DNA of 64,000 nt, from NCBI GenBank assembly GCA_937872475.1, contig CALMSY010000025.1, positions 1 through 64,000 of the forward strand, given 5' to 3'. A program made the position numbers and the translations under genes. Positions 33,579 through 43,238 of the stretch are shown in pieces. How positions within the stretch are numbered: the stretch's first letter is position 1; every line of letters starts with the position of its first letter. This stretch comes from 67-14 sp020438345. Its GTDB lineage: Bacteria; Actinomycetota; Thermoleophilia; Solirubrobacterales; 70-9. A model generated the notes under the pieces. The model was given only the letters and a program-made list of their open reading frames with translations, was not told where the DNA came from and made no database searches.

Positions 33579-35209
33579 CGGCGACCGTTTGCTTCCCGGT
33601 AGCGACGGATCAGGTTGGTGGTCGAGCTGTCGTGTGAACCCGGATCAGGTGCCCGGCCGGACTCCAGCTCGGGGATGATTGCCTGGGCAAGGGCCTTGCC
33701 GAGTTCGACGCCCCACTGGTCGAAGGAATCAATCTGCCAGACCGCTCCCTGGGTGAAGACGGAATGCTCGTAGAAGGCGACCAGGGTGCCCAGCGAACCG
33801 GGCGTCAGGCGGTCTACAAGGATGGTCGATGTGGGGCGGTTGCCGGAGAAGGTCTTGTGCGGGATCAGCCTCTCTTCCACACCCTCGTCGCGGAGCTGAC
33901 CGGCAGTCTTTCCGAAGGCCAGCGCTTCGGTTTGGGCGAACACATTGGAAACCAGCAGGTCCTGATGGTTGCCGAGCGGGTTCAGGGCGTGATTGAAGCC
34001 GATGAAATCAGCCGGGATCATCTCGGTTCCCTGGTGAACCAGTTGATAGAAGGAATGCTGGCCGTTGGTGCCGGGTTCTCCCCAGAAGATCGCCCCGGTG
34101 CCGTAGTCGACCGGCTCGCCGTCCGCGGTGACTCCTTTGCCATTCGACTCCATGGTCAGTTGCTGGAGGTAGGCGGGAAAACGATGCAGGTACTCGCTGT
34201 AGGGAAAGACGGCATGGGTCTCGGCGCCGAAGAAGTTCCGGTACCAGACGGTCAGCAGGCCGTGAATGGCCGGAAGATTGGACTCCAGCCTGGTCTCCAG
34301 GAAATGCTCATCCATCCGGTGAAATCCCTCGAGCATCTCGTTGAACCGGTCCGGTCCGATCGCCAGCATGGTCGAGAGGCCGATTGCCGAATCCATCGAG
34401 TAGCGACCACCGACCCATTCCCAGAAGCCGAACATTTTGTCAGTATCGATACCGAATTCGGCTACTCCGGCGGCATTGGTCGAAACCGCGACGAAGTGCT
34501 TCGCGATTGCGGCTTCGTCTGCGCCAAGGCCATCGAGCAGCCACTGGCGGGCGGTCTGGGCATTGGTCATCGTCTCCAGCGTGGTGAAGGTTTTCGAGGA
34601 AACGATGAAGAGAGTCTCGGCCGGGTCGGCGTCCAGGGTGGCCTCCCGGAAATCGGTGCCGTCGACATTCGAGACGAAGCGAAAACCGATGTCGCGCCTC
34701 GAGTAGTCCTTCAGTGCTTCGTAAGCCATGACGGGCCCGAGGTCAGAGCCTCCGATGCCGATGTTGATGATCCGCTTGATCGGTCTGCCGGTGTGGCCTT
34801 TCCACTCTCCTGAACGAACCGACTCGGTGAACGCTGCCATCCGGTCAAGCACCTCGTGAACCTGACGCACGACATCGACGCCGTCGACCACCAGCGACCT
34901 GCTTCGCGGCATCCGAAGCGCGACATGAAGCACAGCCCGGTCTTCCGAGGTGTTGATGTGTTCACCGCGGAACATCGCGTCGCGGCGTTCGGGCATATGC
35001 ATCTCGCGGGCCAGACCGGCCAGCAGGCCGACCGTTTCCCGGCTTGCGAGGTTCTTCGAATAGTCGAAGAAGAGCCCACAGGCCTCCGCGGTCAGGTCCG
35101 TGCCGCGCGACGGGTCATCCGCGAAAAGGTCCCGCAGATGGACGGCGGCTATGTCCTTGTGGTGGCCCTCGAGAGTCTTGAACGCGGCTGACTCCCGGAG
35201 CGCAGTCAC
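33575..35209 (-). CDS. pgi: Glucose-6-phosphate isomerase
   Basis: Pgi interconverts glucose-6-phosphate and fructose-6-phosphate. The 544-residue protein shows INIGIGGSDLGPVMAYEAL, SKTFTTLETMTNAQTA, GGRYSMDSAIGLS and ELGKALAQAIIPEL near the end, all diagnostic. It starts with GTG three bases after the tkt stop. Tkt and Pgi linkage suggests a combined pentose-phosphate and glycolysis operon. Confidence 0.96.
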   Translation of the reverse strand: MTALRESAAFKTLEGHHKDIAAVHLRDLFADDPSRGTDLTAEACGLFFDYSKNLASRETVGLLAGLAREMHMPERRDAMFRGEHINTSEDRAVLHVALRMPRSRSLVVDGVDVVRQVHEVLDRMAAFTESVRSGEWKGHTGRPIKRIINIGIGGSDLGPVMAYEALKDYSRRDIGFRFVSNVDGTDFREATLDADPAETLFIVSSKTFTTLETMTNAQTARQWLLDGLGADEAAIAKHFVAVSTNAAGVAEFGIDTDKMFGFWEWVGGRYSMDSAIGLSTMLAIGPDRFNEMLEGFHRMDEHFLETRLESNLPAIHGLLTVWYRNFFGAETHAVFPYSEYLHRFPAYLQQLTMESNGKGVTADGEPVDYGTGAIFWGEPGTNGQHSFYQLVHQGTEMIPADFIGFNHALNPLGNHQDLLVSNVFAQTEALAFGKTAGQLRDEGVEERLIPHKTFSGNRPTSTILVDRLTPGSLGTLVAFYEHSVFTQGAVWQIDSFDQWGVELGKALAQAIIPELESGRAPDPGSHDSSTTNLIRRYREANGRR

Positions 35210-35212
35210 CGG

Positions 35213-37255
35213 TCAGACCCCGAGCAGTCCCTTGGCTTCCTCAACCACCCGGTCGGGCGTGAAGCCGAAGTGTTTCTGCAGATCCGGGAACGGGGCGGAG
35301 GCACCGAACGTGGTCATGCCGATCGCCACACCTTCCTCACCGACATAGCGTTCCCAGCCGAAGGTGGAAGCCTGTTCGATCGAAATCCGCTTCGTGGCCG
35401 CAGCCGGCAGCACCGATTCCCGGTAGGCCGCATCCTGGCTTTCGAAGATGTGCCAGGAGGGCAGGGAGACAACTCTCGCCTTGATGCCTTCGATTGTCAG
35501 AGACTCGTAGGCCTCCAGTGCTATGTGGACCTCGGAGCCGGTGGCGATGAGGATCAGCTCCGGTTCACCATCACAGTCGGCGAGCACGTAACCACCACGG
35601 GCGAGACCGGAAGCGGCGGCATACTTGCTGCGGTCGATCACCGGGACCTTCTGGCGGGTCAGCACCAGGGCGGTCGGATGATCGGTGCGGGGCATGATGA
35701 CTTTCCATGCCTCGGCGACCTCGGCTGCGTCAGCGGGACGGATCACATCGAGATTCGGCATGGCTCGAAGCGAAGCGAGCTGCTCGACCGGTTGATGGGT
35801 CGGGCCGTCCTCGCCGAGTCCGATCGAGTCATGGGTCAGCCAGTGGACCACCGGCTGTTCCATGAGTGCGGAAAGGCGGATCGCCGGCCGGGCGTAGTCG
35901 GAGAAAATCAGGTAGGTCGACCAGACCGGACGCAGTGAACTCAGAGCCAGACCGTTCGACATCGCTGCCGACTCATGCTCGCGAACCCCGAGGTGAAGCA
36001 TGTGTCCGGACCGATTCCCCGGGTCGAAGACCCCGGAGACCTCTTCCTTCAGGCCGCTGGAAGCCGAACCGGTCAGGTCGGCCGAGCCACTGATCAGCCA
36101 GGGCACCTTCGGACCGATCGTCTGCAGGGTCTTCTGGGCGGCTGATCGGGTAGCAACCTGGGTGCCTGCCTCGAAGTCGGGGATGTCGGCATCCCAGCCC
36201 ACGGGAAGCTCGCCGGCCAGCATTGCGTCAACAAGTTTGCGGGTGTCAGCCGCGGCGGCGTCGAAGCGCTCACGCCAGGCCGCGCTCAGTTCGGCCCCGC
36301 GCTTGCCTACCCCGTTGTTCCAGGTTTCGTAGACGCCGTCGGGGACGAGGAAGTGGGCGTCGACCGGCCAGCCATACGCCTCTTTGGTCAGCTTTGTTTC
36401 GTCGGCACCGAGCGGGTTGCCGTGGACATCGGCGGTGTCAACCTTGTTCGGTGAGCCGTAGCCGATGTGACTGTGAAGAAGAATGAAAGTCGGCTTTTCT
36501 CGTTCCGACTTGAACTTGTCCAGGGCGCCACCGATTTCATCGAGATCATTGGCGTCGTTTACGTGGTGGACGGCCCAGCCATTGGCCTTGAACCGTTCTT
36601 CGACATCTTCGGTGAAGGTCAGATCGGTCGAACCATCGATCGTGATCCGGTTCGAGTCGTATATCCAGCAAAGGTTGTGAAGCTGCTGATGGCCGGCCAG
36701 TGAAGCGGCTTCCTGGGAGACACCCTCCATCAGGTCTCCGTCTCCGCAGATTGCGTAAACGTCGTAGTCGAAGAGATCCTCGCCGAAGGTGGCGTTCTTC
36801 CAGAGTGAGGCCGCGGCCATGCCGACCGAAGTGGCGATCCCCTGGCCAAGCGGACCAGTTGTGGTTTCAACCCCGGTGGTGAGGTGCGACTCCGGGTGGC
36901 CCGGGGTTGAGGACCCGAGCTGGCGGAAGTTCTCGATGTCCTCAAGGGTGACCGAGGAACGATCGGTGACGGTCCCGTCGTGCTCGACTTTCCTGACCCC
37001 CGCCAGGTGGAGAACCGAGTAGATCAACATCGAGGCATGCCCTGCCGAAAGGACGAACCTGTCACGGTTGGGCCAATGTGGATCGGCCGGGTCGTAGCGC
37101 AGGTAGTCCTGCCAGATCTTGAAGGCCAGCGGGGCCAGCGCCATTGCTGTCCCGGGATGACCAGAGTTGGCCTTGTCGATAGCGTCGATCGACAGGGTCC
37201 TGATCGTGTTGATTGCCAGTTGCTCGGGAGACTGAGAAGCGAGGGAGTCGGTCAC
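35213..37255 (-). CDS. tkt: Transketolase
   Basis: Transketolase moves two-carbon units with thiamine diphosphate and supplies erythrose-4-phosphate for the shikimate pathway. The protein has 680 residues from GTG 37255. ANSGHPGTAMALAPLAF, the ThDP motif GDGDLMEGVSQEAASLAGH and HDSIGLGEDGPTHQPVEQLA are clear. The start is supported by a -10 box 7 nt upstream. In-frame codons continue upstream but run past that promoter. It is the first gene of tkt-pgi-HAD. Confidence 0.96.
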   Translation of the reverse strand: MTDSLASQSPEQLAINTIRTLSIDAIDKANSGHPGTAMALAPLAFKIWQDYLRYDPADPHWPNRDRFVLSAGHASMLIYSVLHLAGVRKVEHDGTVTDRSSVTLEDIENFRQLGSSTPGHPESHLTTGVETTTGPLGQGIATSVGMAAASLWKNATFGEDLFDYDVYAICGDGDLMEGVSQEAASLAGHQQLHNLCWIYDSNRITIDGSTDLTFTEDVEERFKANGWAVHHVNDANDLDEIGGALDKFKSEREKPTFILLHSHIGYGSPNKVDTADVHGNPLGADETKLTKEAYGWPVDAHFLVPDGVYETWNNGVGKRGAELSAAWRERFDAAAADTRKLVDAMLAGELPVGWDADIPDFEAGTQVATRSAAQKTLQTIGPKVPWLISGSADLTGSASSGLKEEVSGVFDPGNRSGHMLHLGVREHESAAMSNGLALSSLRPVWSTYLIFSDYARPAIRLSALMEQPVVHWLTHDSIGLGEDGPTHQPVEQLASLRAMPNLDVIRPADAAEVAEAWKVIMPRTDHPTALVLTRQKVPVIDRSKYAAASGLARGGYVLADCDGEPELILIATGSEVHIALEAYESLTIEGIKARVVSLPSWHIFESQDAAYRESVLPAAATKRISIEQASTFGWERYVGEEGVAIGMTTFGASAPFPDLQKHFGFTPDRVVEEAKGLLGV

Positions 37256-37262
37256 GGACGCA

Positions 37263-37268
37263 ATCCTA
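37263..37268 (-). promoter_or_regulatory. -10 box TAGGAT for leaderless tkt operon
   Basis: On the minus strand TAGGAT ends 7 nt before the tkt GTG, with no ribosome-binding site. Confidence 0.5.
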
Positions 37269-37313
37269 CGAGAAACCGGGACGGGCAGGGAACGGGTTGA
37301 GACTTTGCCCGGA

Positions 37314-37832
37314 TCAGTACTTGTTGCTGGGCTCGCCGAGGCCGTGGCTGCCGGCGGCATTCATCGATGTGGCACGGTCAACCTGACTGACCACTTCGAG
37401 CGGATTGGCAACTCCGTTGAAGACAAAGAGATTGTCCGAATCCGAGGCTGCAGTGTCGAAATCGACGTCACCGACCTGAAGCATCCGCTGGAAAACAGTC
37501 TGGCGGTAGTTGACATTCTGGACCCGTTCAAGGCGGGTTTCCTGAATGTCCCGGGCGAAAATTCCGCGCTTGATGTTCAGCCTGCGGTCAGTGATCGTGT
37601 ACACGGTCGCCATGCGCCGGATGAATCCGATCAGAACGGTGATTCCGAGGGCGACCAGCACGATGATGAAAACACTCCCGAAGCCCTGACCCAGAAGTTT
37701 CGCGATCACCGCGATGATGATGCCGATCAGGAGTCCCTTCAGATAGAAGGCAAGAATTGACCGCCAGGAAGGGTGACCCTGGAAAATGATCTGTTCGCCG
37801 GGACTGGGGGTGAATGCCACGGACGCGAGCAT
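37314..37832 (-). CDS. PH-domain (bacterial PH, YdbS-like) membrane protein
   Basis: The protein probably has two adjacent membrane helices (LAFYLKGLLIGIIIAVIAKLL and SVFIIVLVALGITVLIGFI), followed by a bacterial PH-like domain with YTITDRRLNIKRGIFARDIQETRLERVQNV. That block is typical of YdbS/PH_2 family proteins, whose function is poorly known. I choose ATG 37832 (MLASVAFTPSPGEQI), which starts just before the conserved GEQI segment. ATG 37889 is in frame and would add 19 residues. It is divergent from priA. Confidence 0.8.
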   Translation of the reverse strand: MLASVAFTPSPGEQIIFQGHPSWRSILAFYLKGLLIGIIIAVIAKLLGQGFGSVFIIVLVALGITVLIGFIRRMATVYTITDRRLNIKRGIFARDIQETRLERVQNVNYRQTVFQRMLQVGDVDFDTAASDSDNLFVFNGVANPLEVVSQVDRATSMNAAGSHGLGEPSNKY

Positions 37833-37896
37833 ATTCGACCGCAGCCGACCCGTGGGGACCTGCCGGTAGCTGAATCCGCCCGTCCGCATCGGTCCG

Positions 37897-37902
37897 TACC
37901 CT
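37897..37902 (+). promoter_or_regulatory. -10 box TACCCT for leaderless priA
   Basis: TACCCT ends 6 nt before GTG 37909, with no ribosome-binding site. Confidence 0.45.
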
Positions 37903-37908
37903 CAACCG

Positions 37909-40098
37909 GTGTCCATCGCCAGGGTCGAGCCGCTGACGACGGCCCGCGCTCTGCGGGGGCCCTTTGACTACCTGATCCCGGAAAGACTCGGTGAGGTCGG
38001 CGTCGGCACGGTTCTCGAGGTGCCATTCGGTCGCCGCCGAATCACCGGGGTCGTGGTCGAAATCACTGAAACGAGCGAAGTGTCGCCGGAGAAGCTGGTC
38101 GAACCCATCCGGTCGCTCGGCACCGGTACCACTCCTGAACTCGTTCAACTCGGCCTCTGGATCGCTGCCGAATACTGTTCGACTCCAGCCCGCGGTCTCG
38201 GGCTGGTTCTCCCTCCGGGTACCGGCACCGGCGGCGAAAGGACCCGCTTCAGGGTGGAGAAGCTCAATTCCATCACCGAGGCGGGCAGGGATGCCCTTGA
38301 AGGAGGGGCGAGACTGGGCTCGAGGCAGCGGCTCGCGCTTCAGCAACTCCTCGAAGGTGAACTGAATGGGCGCCAGCTTGAGGCAAGAGCGGGAGTCTCC
38401 AGCGGGACGTTGAAAACACTGGAGGGCCGGGGCCTGATCGAGAGGCGAGAGGTCCACTTGCGGCGAAAGCCGACCGGCATCGATGTCGGCTCGGCGGCGG
38501 CAACGGCCCCGGACCTGACGCAGGACCAGCGAACGGCGGTCGAATCGCTGGTAGGGAAGCTGGAGGTACCGGAAGGGTCGGAAGGCATTTTGCTCGCGGG
38601 CGTCACCGGTTCCGGCAAAACCGAGGTGTATCTGGCAGTGGTCGAAGAGGTGCTAGCCCGGGGCCGCACAGCGATCGTCCTGGTTCCGGAGATAGGGCTG
38701 ACACCCCAGGCGGTCAACCGGTTCCAGGCTCGCCTCGGGGACCGGGTTGCCGTGCTTCACTCCGCTCTTTCTTCCGGTCAGCGCTTTGATGAGTGGCAGC
38801 GCCTCAAAACCGGCGAAGCGACCGTCTGCGTCGGACCACGCTCCGCGGTTTTCGCTCCGTTGGCGAATCTGGGGCTGATCGTGATCGACGAGGAGCATGA
38901 TTCCTCGTATAAGCAGGAGGGCGACCCCCGGTATGACGCCCGCGATGTGGCCCGGCACCGGGCAAAGGCCAACGGATCGCTGCTTGTGCTCGGTTCCGCC
39001 ACTCCGCGGCCGGAAACCTGGAACCGGTTGAAACGGATCGGCCTGCCGGCAAGGGTTGACGGCCAGGAAATGCCACCTGTCGAGATCGTCGATATGCGTG
39101 AAGCCAATCCCGGCAGCGGTCCGCTTCATCGGCGCACCTGGGAGATGTTGGCCGAGATTCGAGAACGCCGGGAAAAGGCGATTGTGATGATCAACCGCCG
39201 AGGTTTCGCGCCCTGGCTGACCTGCCGGACCTGCGGCCACCACTGGGGTTGCCCGAACTGTGATGTCTCGCTGATCGTGCATCGGGAATCAGGCCAGCTG
39301 ATCTGCCATCACTGCAACCACGCCGAGCCACTGCCCCGAAGCTGCCCGGACTGTGGCGGCACGACGCTTTCCCAGACCGGGGCGGGAACCCAGCGGATCG
39401 AGCGGCTACTGGCCGAAGAACTCGCTCCGATGCCAGTCTTCCGCCTTGACGCGGACACCAGCGCCGGACCGGGCGGTCACGCCCGGATCCTCTCCGCCTT
39501 TGACCGCGAAAAGAGTGCTGTGCTGGTTGGCACCCAGATGGTCGCCAAAGGCCACGACTTTCCCGAGGTCACCCTCGCCGCGATCCTCGATGCCGACGCA
39601 ACCTTGCGCTTTCCGGACTTCCGGGCCGAGGAACGTACCTTTTCCCTGGTCACCCAGCTTGCCGGCCGCAGCGGCCGCAGCAGGGCCGGAGGGCGGGTGA
39701 TTGTCCAGACCCTTTCTCCGGACACACCCAGTATCGCCAGCGCAGCCGGGCACGATTCCCCCGGCTTCCTGGCGGGAGAGCTGGAGCGTCGCCAGGAACT
39801 GGGCTATCCGCCTTACTCGCACCTGATCCGGATTCAGCTCGGGGCCGAAATTGAATCTGACGTGGAGCAGGCAGCCAGTCTGGTCGCCGACCGGGTCGGG
39901 AAGGCACTCCCGGAGGGGGCCGAACTGCTCGGTCCGGCCCCGATGTTCCGGGCACGGAACAGGTTCCGTCGGCGGATCCTGATCCGTTCCGGCACCCGGG
40001 CCCGATCAATCGCCGCAGTCCACCAGTCGATCGAAGAACTCCTTGAAGATCGCCTGCTTCGCAACATCACCCTGGTGGTTGACGTCGATCCGCAATAG
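37909..40098 (+). CDS. priA: Primosomal replication restart helicase PriA
   Basis: PriA reloads the replisome at stalled forks. The 729-residue protein starts with the 3' DNA-binding domain. Helicase motif I is GVTGSGKTEVYLAV and motif II IDEEHDSSYKQEGDPRYDAR. The zinc-binding insert reads CRTCGHHWGCPNCD, then CHHCNHAEPLPRSCPDC, with all eight Cys present. VGTQMVAKGHDFPEVTL and QLAGRSGRSRAGGRV are C-terminal helicase motifs. GTG 37909 is apparently leaderless. priA-def-fmt-rsmB-rpe is a widespread order. Confidence 0.95.
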   Translation: MSIARVEPLTTARALRGPFDYLIPERLGEVGVGTVLEVPFGRRRITGVVVEITETSEVSPEKLVEPIRSLGTGTTPELVQLGLWIAAEYCSTPARGLGLVLPPGTGTGGERTRFRVEKLNSITEAGRDALEGGARLGSRQRLALQQLLEGELNGRQLEARAGVSSGTLKTLEGRGLIERREVHLRRKPTGIDVGSAAATAPDLTQDQRTAVESLVGKLEVPEGSEGILLAGVTGSGKTEVYLAVVEEVLARGRTAIVLVPEIGLTPQAVNRFQARLGDRVAVLHSALSSGQRFDEWQRLKTGEATVCVGPRSAVFAPLANLGLIVIDEEHDSSYKQEGDPRYDARDVARHRAKANGSLLVLGSATPRPETWNRLKRIGLPARVDGQEMPPVEIVDMREANPGSGPLHRRTWEMLAEIRERREKAIVMINRRGFAPWLTCRTCGHHWGCPNCDVSLIVHRESGQLICHHCNHAEPLPRSCPDCGGTTLSQTGAGTQRIERLLAEELAPMPVFRLDADTSAGPGGHARILSAFDREKSAVLVGTQMVAKGHDFPEVTLAAILDADATLRFPDFRAEERTFSLVTQLAGRSGRSRAGGRVIVQTLSPDTPSIASAAGHDSPGFLAGELERRQELGYPPYSHLIRIQLGAEIESDVEQAASLVADRVGKALPEGAELLGPAPMFRARNRFRRRILIRSGTRARSIAAVHQSIEELLEDRLLRNITLVVDVDPQ

Positions 40099-40174
40099 GG
40101 ATCAGCCGATGACGGATACATCGCCAGCCGGGCCTCCGGTGAATCCCCGGCCTGAGCACCGATCGGGGCGTCGG

Positions 40175-40180
40175 TAGACT
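40175..40180 (+). promoter_or_regulatory. Possible -10 box TAGACT for def
   Basis: TAGACT ends 8 nt before the def ATG at 40189. GGAG sits directly against the ATG, too close to act as a ribosome-binding site. Confidence 0.4.
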
Positions 40181-40188
40181 CGGCGGAG

Positions 40189-40893
40189 ATGTCTTCGGAC
40201 GAAGAAACAGCGACTTTGAGTGAAGAAGCGGCCGCCTATGCCGAGGGAATAGAGCGGGCGGAAGAAGCCTTCACGGCAGCGAGCGAAAGCGATCAGGGCG
40301 GCCCGGTTGAAGAAGTCGAACCCGAAGGCGGCGAGGTGCCAGTCAGGGGCTACGACGAGGAGACCCTGAAGCGGAGGGAGATGGCGCTCTCCCAGATCGT
40401 CCAGTACGGCGATCCGGTACTGAAGAGCCGCGCCTCCGAGGTCAGGGAGTTCGATCAGGCGCTCTCCGGAGAGATCGAGCGGATGTTCGAGTTGATGAAG
40501 GACGGACTCGGAGTAGGGCTGGCCGCGACGCAGGTCGGAAAGCTCCGGCGCCTGCTGGTATTCCAGACCAACGCTGACGCGGTTCCCCAGGAACTGGTCA
40601 ACCCTGAAATCGAATGGCTTTCGGATGAGTCTGAAGTCGCGGCCGAAGGCTGTCTCAGCATTCCTCGCGTAATCGTCGAAGTTGAACGGCCGCTCTACGC
40701 GCGGGTTCGTGGCAGGGATCGGACCGGAGCGGAGGTGCTGATTGAAGCATCCGGCCACGAGGCAAGGGTGCTACAGCACGAGATCGATCATCTTGACGGC
40801 ATCCTGATTCTCGACCGGACCGAGAAGCCCCAGCGCAAGGCCGCAATGAAGGCACTTCGCCGCGGCGAGGCGTACACCTCGCACGAAGACTGA
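40189..40893 (+). CDS. def: Peptide deformylase with acidic N-terminal extension
   Basis: Deformylase removes the formyl group from nascent proteins. Motif 1 GVGLAATQVG, motif 2 EGCLSIP and motif 3 QHEIDHLDG are intact, with Cys and both His as metal ligands. The 234-residue protein carries about 64 extra N-terminal residues rich in Glu and Ala (SSDEETATLSEEAAAYAEG and onward) before the usual start at MALSQIVQYGDPVLK. An internal ATG at that point (40381) is a possible alternative start. The -10 box near 40175 supports the long form. It is followed by fmt. Confidence 0.92.
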   Translation: MSSDEETATLSEEAAAYAEGIERAEEAFTAASESDQGGPVEEVEPEGGEVPVRGYDEETLKRREMALSQIVQYGDPVLKSRASEVREFDQALSGEIERMFELMKDGLGVGLAATQVGKLRRLLVFQTNADAVPQELVNPEIEWLSDESEVAAEGCLSIPRVIVEVERPLYARVRGRDRTGAEVLIEASGHEARVLQHEIDHLDGILILDRTEKPQRKAAMKALRRGEAYTSHED

Positions 40894-40921
40894 TGACCTG
40901 CCGGAAGCGCGGCTAGCGTCC

Positions 40922-41842
40922 ATGCCGGGGGTATTTCTCGGAACTTCGGAGTTCGCCGGCACCGTGCTCGGGGTCCTTGCCGCATCGCCGGAACGGCCGG
41001 ATCTTGTCGTAACCCTGCCCGACCGCCGCCGCGGGCGCGGCCGCAGGGAGCATGCTTCACCGGTCGCTGAACTTGCCGGAAATCTCGGCATTGAAGTCCT
41101 GAAATCCGGCAATGTAAACGCCGATGAAGACCGGGCGAGGATCCTCGAAGCCGGTGGTGAATGGGCATCTATTTGCGCTTTCGGACAGCTGATCCGGGAG
41201 CCGCTGCTGTCGCAGCTTCCAATGCTGAACGTGCATCCGTCACTGCTGCCGCGCTGGCGCGGGGCGGCCCCGGTCGAACGGGCGATCATGGAAGGCGACT
41301 CCCGAACCGGCGTCTGCGTGATGCGGTTGGTCGCCGGGCTGGATTCGGGCCCGGTTGCTTTGAGGGAAGAGATCGTGATCGACCCCGATGAGGATTTCGG
41401 TTCGCTCTCCGGCCGTCTGGCAGAACTCGGGGGGAGGTTGCTGATTGAAGGACTGACTCTTGCCCGGCGAGGTGAAGTCGCCTGGGAGGAGCAGGGTGAA
41501 GCCGGCCTCACATACGCGGAGAAGATTTCGGCCGAAGACCGAAAATTGGAACCATCCCGGTCCGCCCGCCAGATTCACGATCAGGTGCGGGCCCTGACTC
41601 CGCACATCGGCGCCTGGCTGCCGCTCGGCGCAGCAGACCGGCTCGGAGTGCGGGCCACAACAGTGCTCGATTCCGGACCCGCACCCGGACAATTCGCGGA
41701 AGAGGAAGGCTGGCCGGTGCTCGGCTGCGGCGAGGGGGCGGTTCGTCTCGACCGGGTTCAACCTCCGGGCAAGAAGGAGATGGACGGGGACGCCTGGCTC
41801 AGAGGTCGTGGTCAGGGTAATTTCCCCGGCCAGGAACCGTGA
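40922..41842 (+). CDS. fmt: Methionyl-tRNA formyltransferase
   Basis: Fmt formylates initiator Met-tRNA. The 306-residue protein starts MPGVFLGTSEFAG. The formyl-transfer core reads LNVHPSLLPRWRGAAPVERAI with the conserved Asn and His, followed by GVCVMRLVAGLDSGPVAL. The C-terminal tRNA-binding domain ends at LRGRGQGNFPGQEP. It lies 28 bp after def and overlaps rsmB by 4 nt. TAGCGT two bases before the ATG is too close to be its promoter. Confidence 0.94.
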   Translation: MPGVFLGTSEFAGTVLGVLAASPERPDLVVTLPDRRRGRGRREHASPVAELAGNLGIEVLKSGNVNADEDRARILEAGGEWASICAFGQLIREPLLSQLPMLNVHPSLLPRWRGAAPVERAIMEGDSRTGVCVMRLVAGLDSGPVALREEIVIDPDEDFGSLSGRLAELGGRLLIEGLTLARRGEVAWEEQGEAGLTYAEKISAEDRKLEPSRSARQIHDQVRALTPHIGAWLPLGAADRLGVRATTVLDSGPAPGQFAEEEGWPVLGCGEGAVRLDRVQPPGKKEMDGDAWLRGRGQGNFPGQEP

Positions 41843-43194
41843 GCAGGGTCACCCCCGAACGGGAGGTTGCTTACGCAGTTCTCCGTCGCACCTTCGAGCA
41901 TGACGAATACACCGAGGCGGCTTTCAGGGAAGAAGCGGTTTCCCGGGATCTGACCGGCCGCTCGCGTGCCCAGGCCCAGCGGCTTGCCTTCGGGGCGGTC
42001 CAGCGCCGCGGCTCGACGGATTCGATCGTCTCGTCATTCATGAAACAGAAAGGGAGGCGTCCTGACCCTCCGGTGACAGCGGCGCTTCGCCTGGGGATGT
42101 TCGAACTTCTTTTCGCCGACGCCACGCCGGACCACGCCGCGGTCGACCAGGCAGTCAGTCTGGTCCGTGCGGCCGGGGCCGACTACGCAGCGGGTTTTGC
42201 CAACGCACTTCTTCGCCGGACCTTGCGCGAGCGGAAGTCAGTGCTTGCCCGGCTTAGTGATGACTCGACCCCGGAAGCAGCCTCGGTCGCGCATTCCTTT
42301 CCGGACTGGCTGGCCCGGATGTGGTGGGAGGAACTCGGAGCTGATCGTGCCCGCGCTCTGATGGCTGCCGCGAATGGTCCTTCCGAGCGGGCGGTGAGGG
42401 TGAACACAGCCCGGATCACCGTCGAAGAAGTGATTGGACGCTTCTCCGGTGAAGATCTCGAACTGGTTCCGGCAGATGGATCATGGCCAATGTCCCCGCC
42501 GGAGCTCCTGATCGCCCGGGGGAGTCTCGCCGCAATCGAGACAGCAGCTGAAGAGGGGCTGGTTGTTTCACAGTCGCGAGGATCGGCGGCGGTGGTTGAA
42601 GTGCTCGATCCCCGGCCCGGTGAGCGGATTCTCGATCTCTGTGCCGGGCCGGGAATCAAGACAGGACAGATCGCGGCCCGGGTGGGGCGCATGGGCAACA
42701 TGGTTTCGGTAGAACCGGTCGAGGAGCGGGCCGCAGATATCGCAGCGCAGCTGGAGCGGCTCGGCTTTCATCATGGGCTGGTGGTTGAAGCTGACGCTCG
42801 CGAAAGCGAGATCCTCAGTGATTTCGACCGGGTGCTGGTTGATGCTCCCTGCTCCGACCTTGGTGCTCTCTCGTCACGTCCCGACGCCCGCTGGCGAAAG
42901 TCACCGGCACTGATCGAGAGGGTGACGAAGCTTCAGGGCGAGATTCTCGGTCGTGCCGCGGGCTTTGTCAGTGAAGGCGGCAGCCTGGTCTATTCGACCT
43001 GCACAATTTCCCGGCGTGAGAACTCCGGCCAGATCCTTGAACTTGCTGCCCGACACGGACTCGTGATCGACGACCTCGGAGCTCGTGCGCCGCATCTAGC
43101 CGACCCCCATGATTCGCGCTTCCTTCAGATAATGCCCGACCGGGATCACACCACTGGCTTCTTCATCGCCCGCCTCGTGAGCGGCGCTAAGTGA
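41839..43194 (+). CDS. rsmB: 16S rRNA (cytosine-C5) methyltransferase RsmB
   Basis: RsmB methylates C967 (E. coli numbering) of 16S rRNA. A NusB-like N-terminal domain (about 1-150) is followed by a Rossmann methyltransferase with DLCAGPGIKTGQIA as SAM loop. The catalytic Cys lies in YSTCTISRREN and the second in VDAPCSDLGALSSRPDARWR. Length 451 residues. The GTG start overlaps fmt by 4 nt. Canonical PCSGLG reads PCSDLG here. Confidence 0.93.
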   Translation: MSRVTPEREVAYAVLRRTFEHDEYTEAAFREEAVSRDLTGRSRAQAQRLAFGAVQRRGSTDSIVSSFMKQKGRRPDPPVTAALRLGMFELLFADATPDHAAVDQAVSLVRAAGADYAAGFANALLRRTLRERKSVLARLSDDSTPEAASVAHSFPDWLARMWWEELGADRARALMAAANGPSERAVRVNTARITVEEVIGRFSGEDLELVPADGSWPMSPPELLIARGSLAAIETAAEEGLVVSQSRGSAAVVEVLDPRPGERILDLCAGPGIKTGQIAARVGRMGNMVSVEPVEERAADIAAQLERLGFHHGLVVEADARESEILSDFDRVLVDAPCSDLGALSSRPDARWRKSPALIERVTKLQGEILGRAAGFVSEGGSLVYSTCTISRRENSGQILELAARHGLVIDDLGARAPHLADPHDSRFLQIMPDRDHTTGFFIARLVSGAK

Positions 43195-43226
43195 CGGATT
43201 GGACGACCGGCCTCCGACGGTTACGG

Positions 43227-43232
43227 AATAAT
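43227..43232 (+). promoter_or_regulatory. -10 box AATAAT for leaderless zinc-ribbon gene
   Basis: AATAAT (5 of 6 consensus bases) ends 6 nt before ATG 43239, in an otherwise GC-rich stretch. Confidence 0.4.
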
Positions 43233-43238
43233 CGCCCC

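Noticed and set aside
40914..40919. TAGCGT as -10 box for fmt
   Set aside because: It ends only 2 nt before the ATG, too close for transcription to include the start codon.
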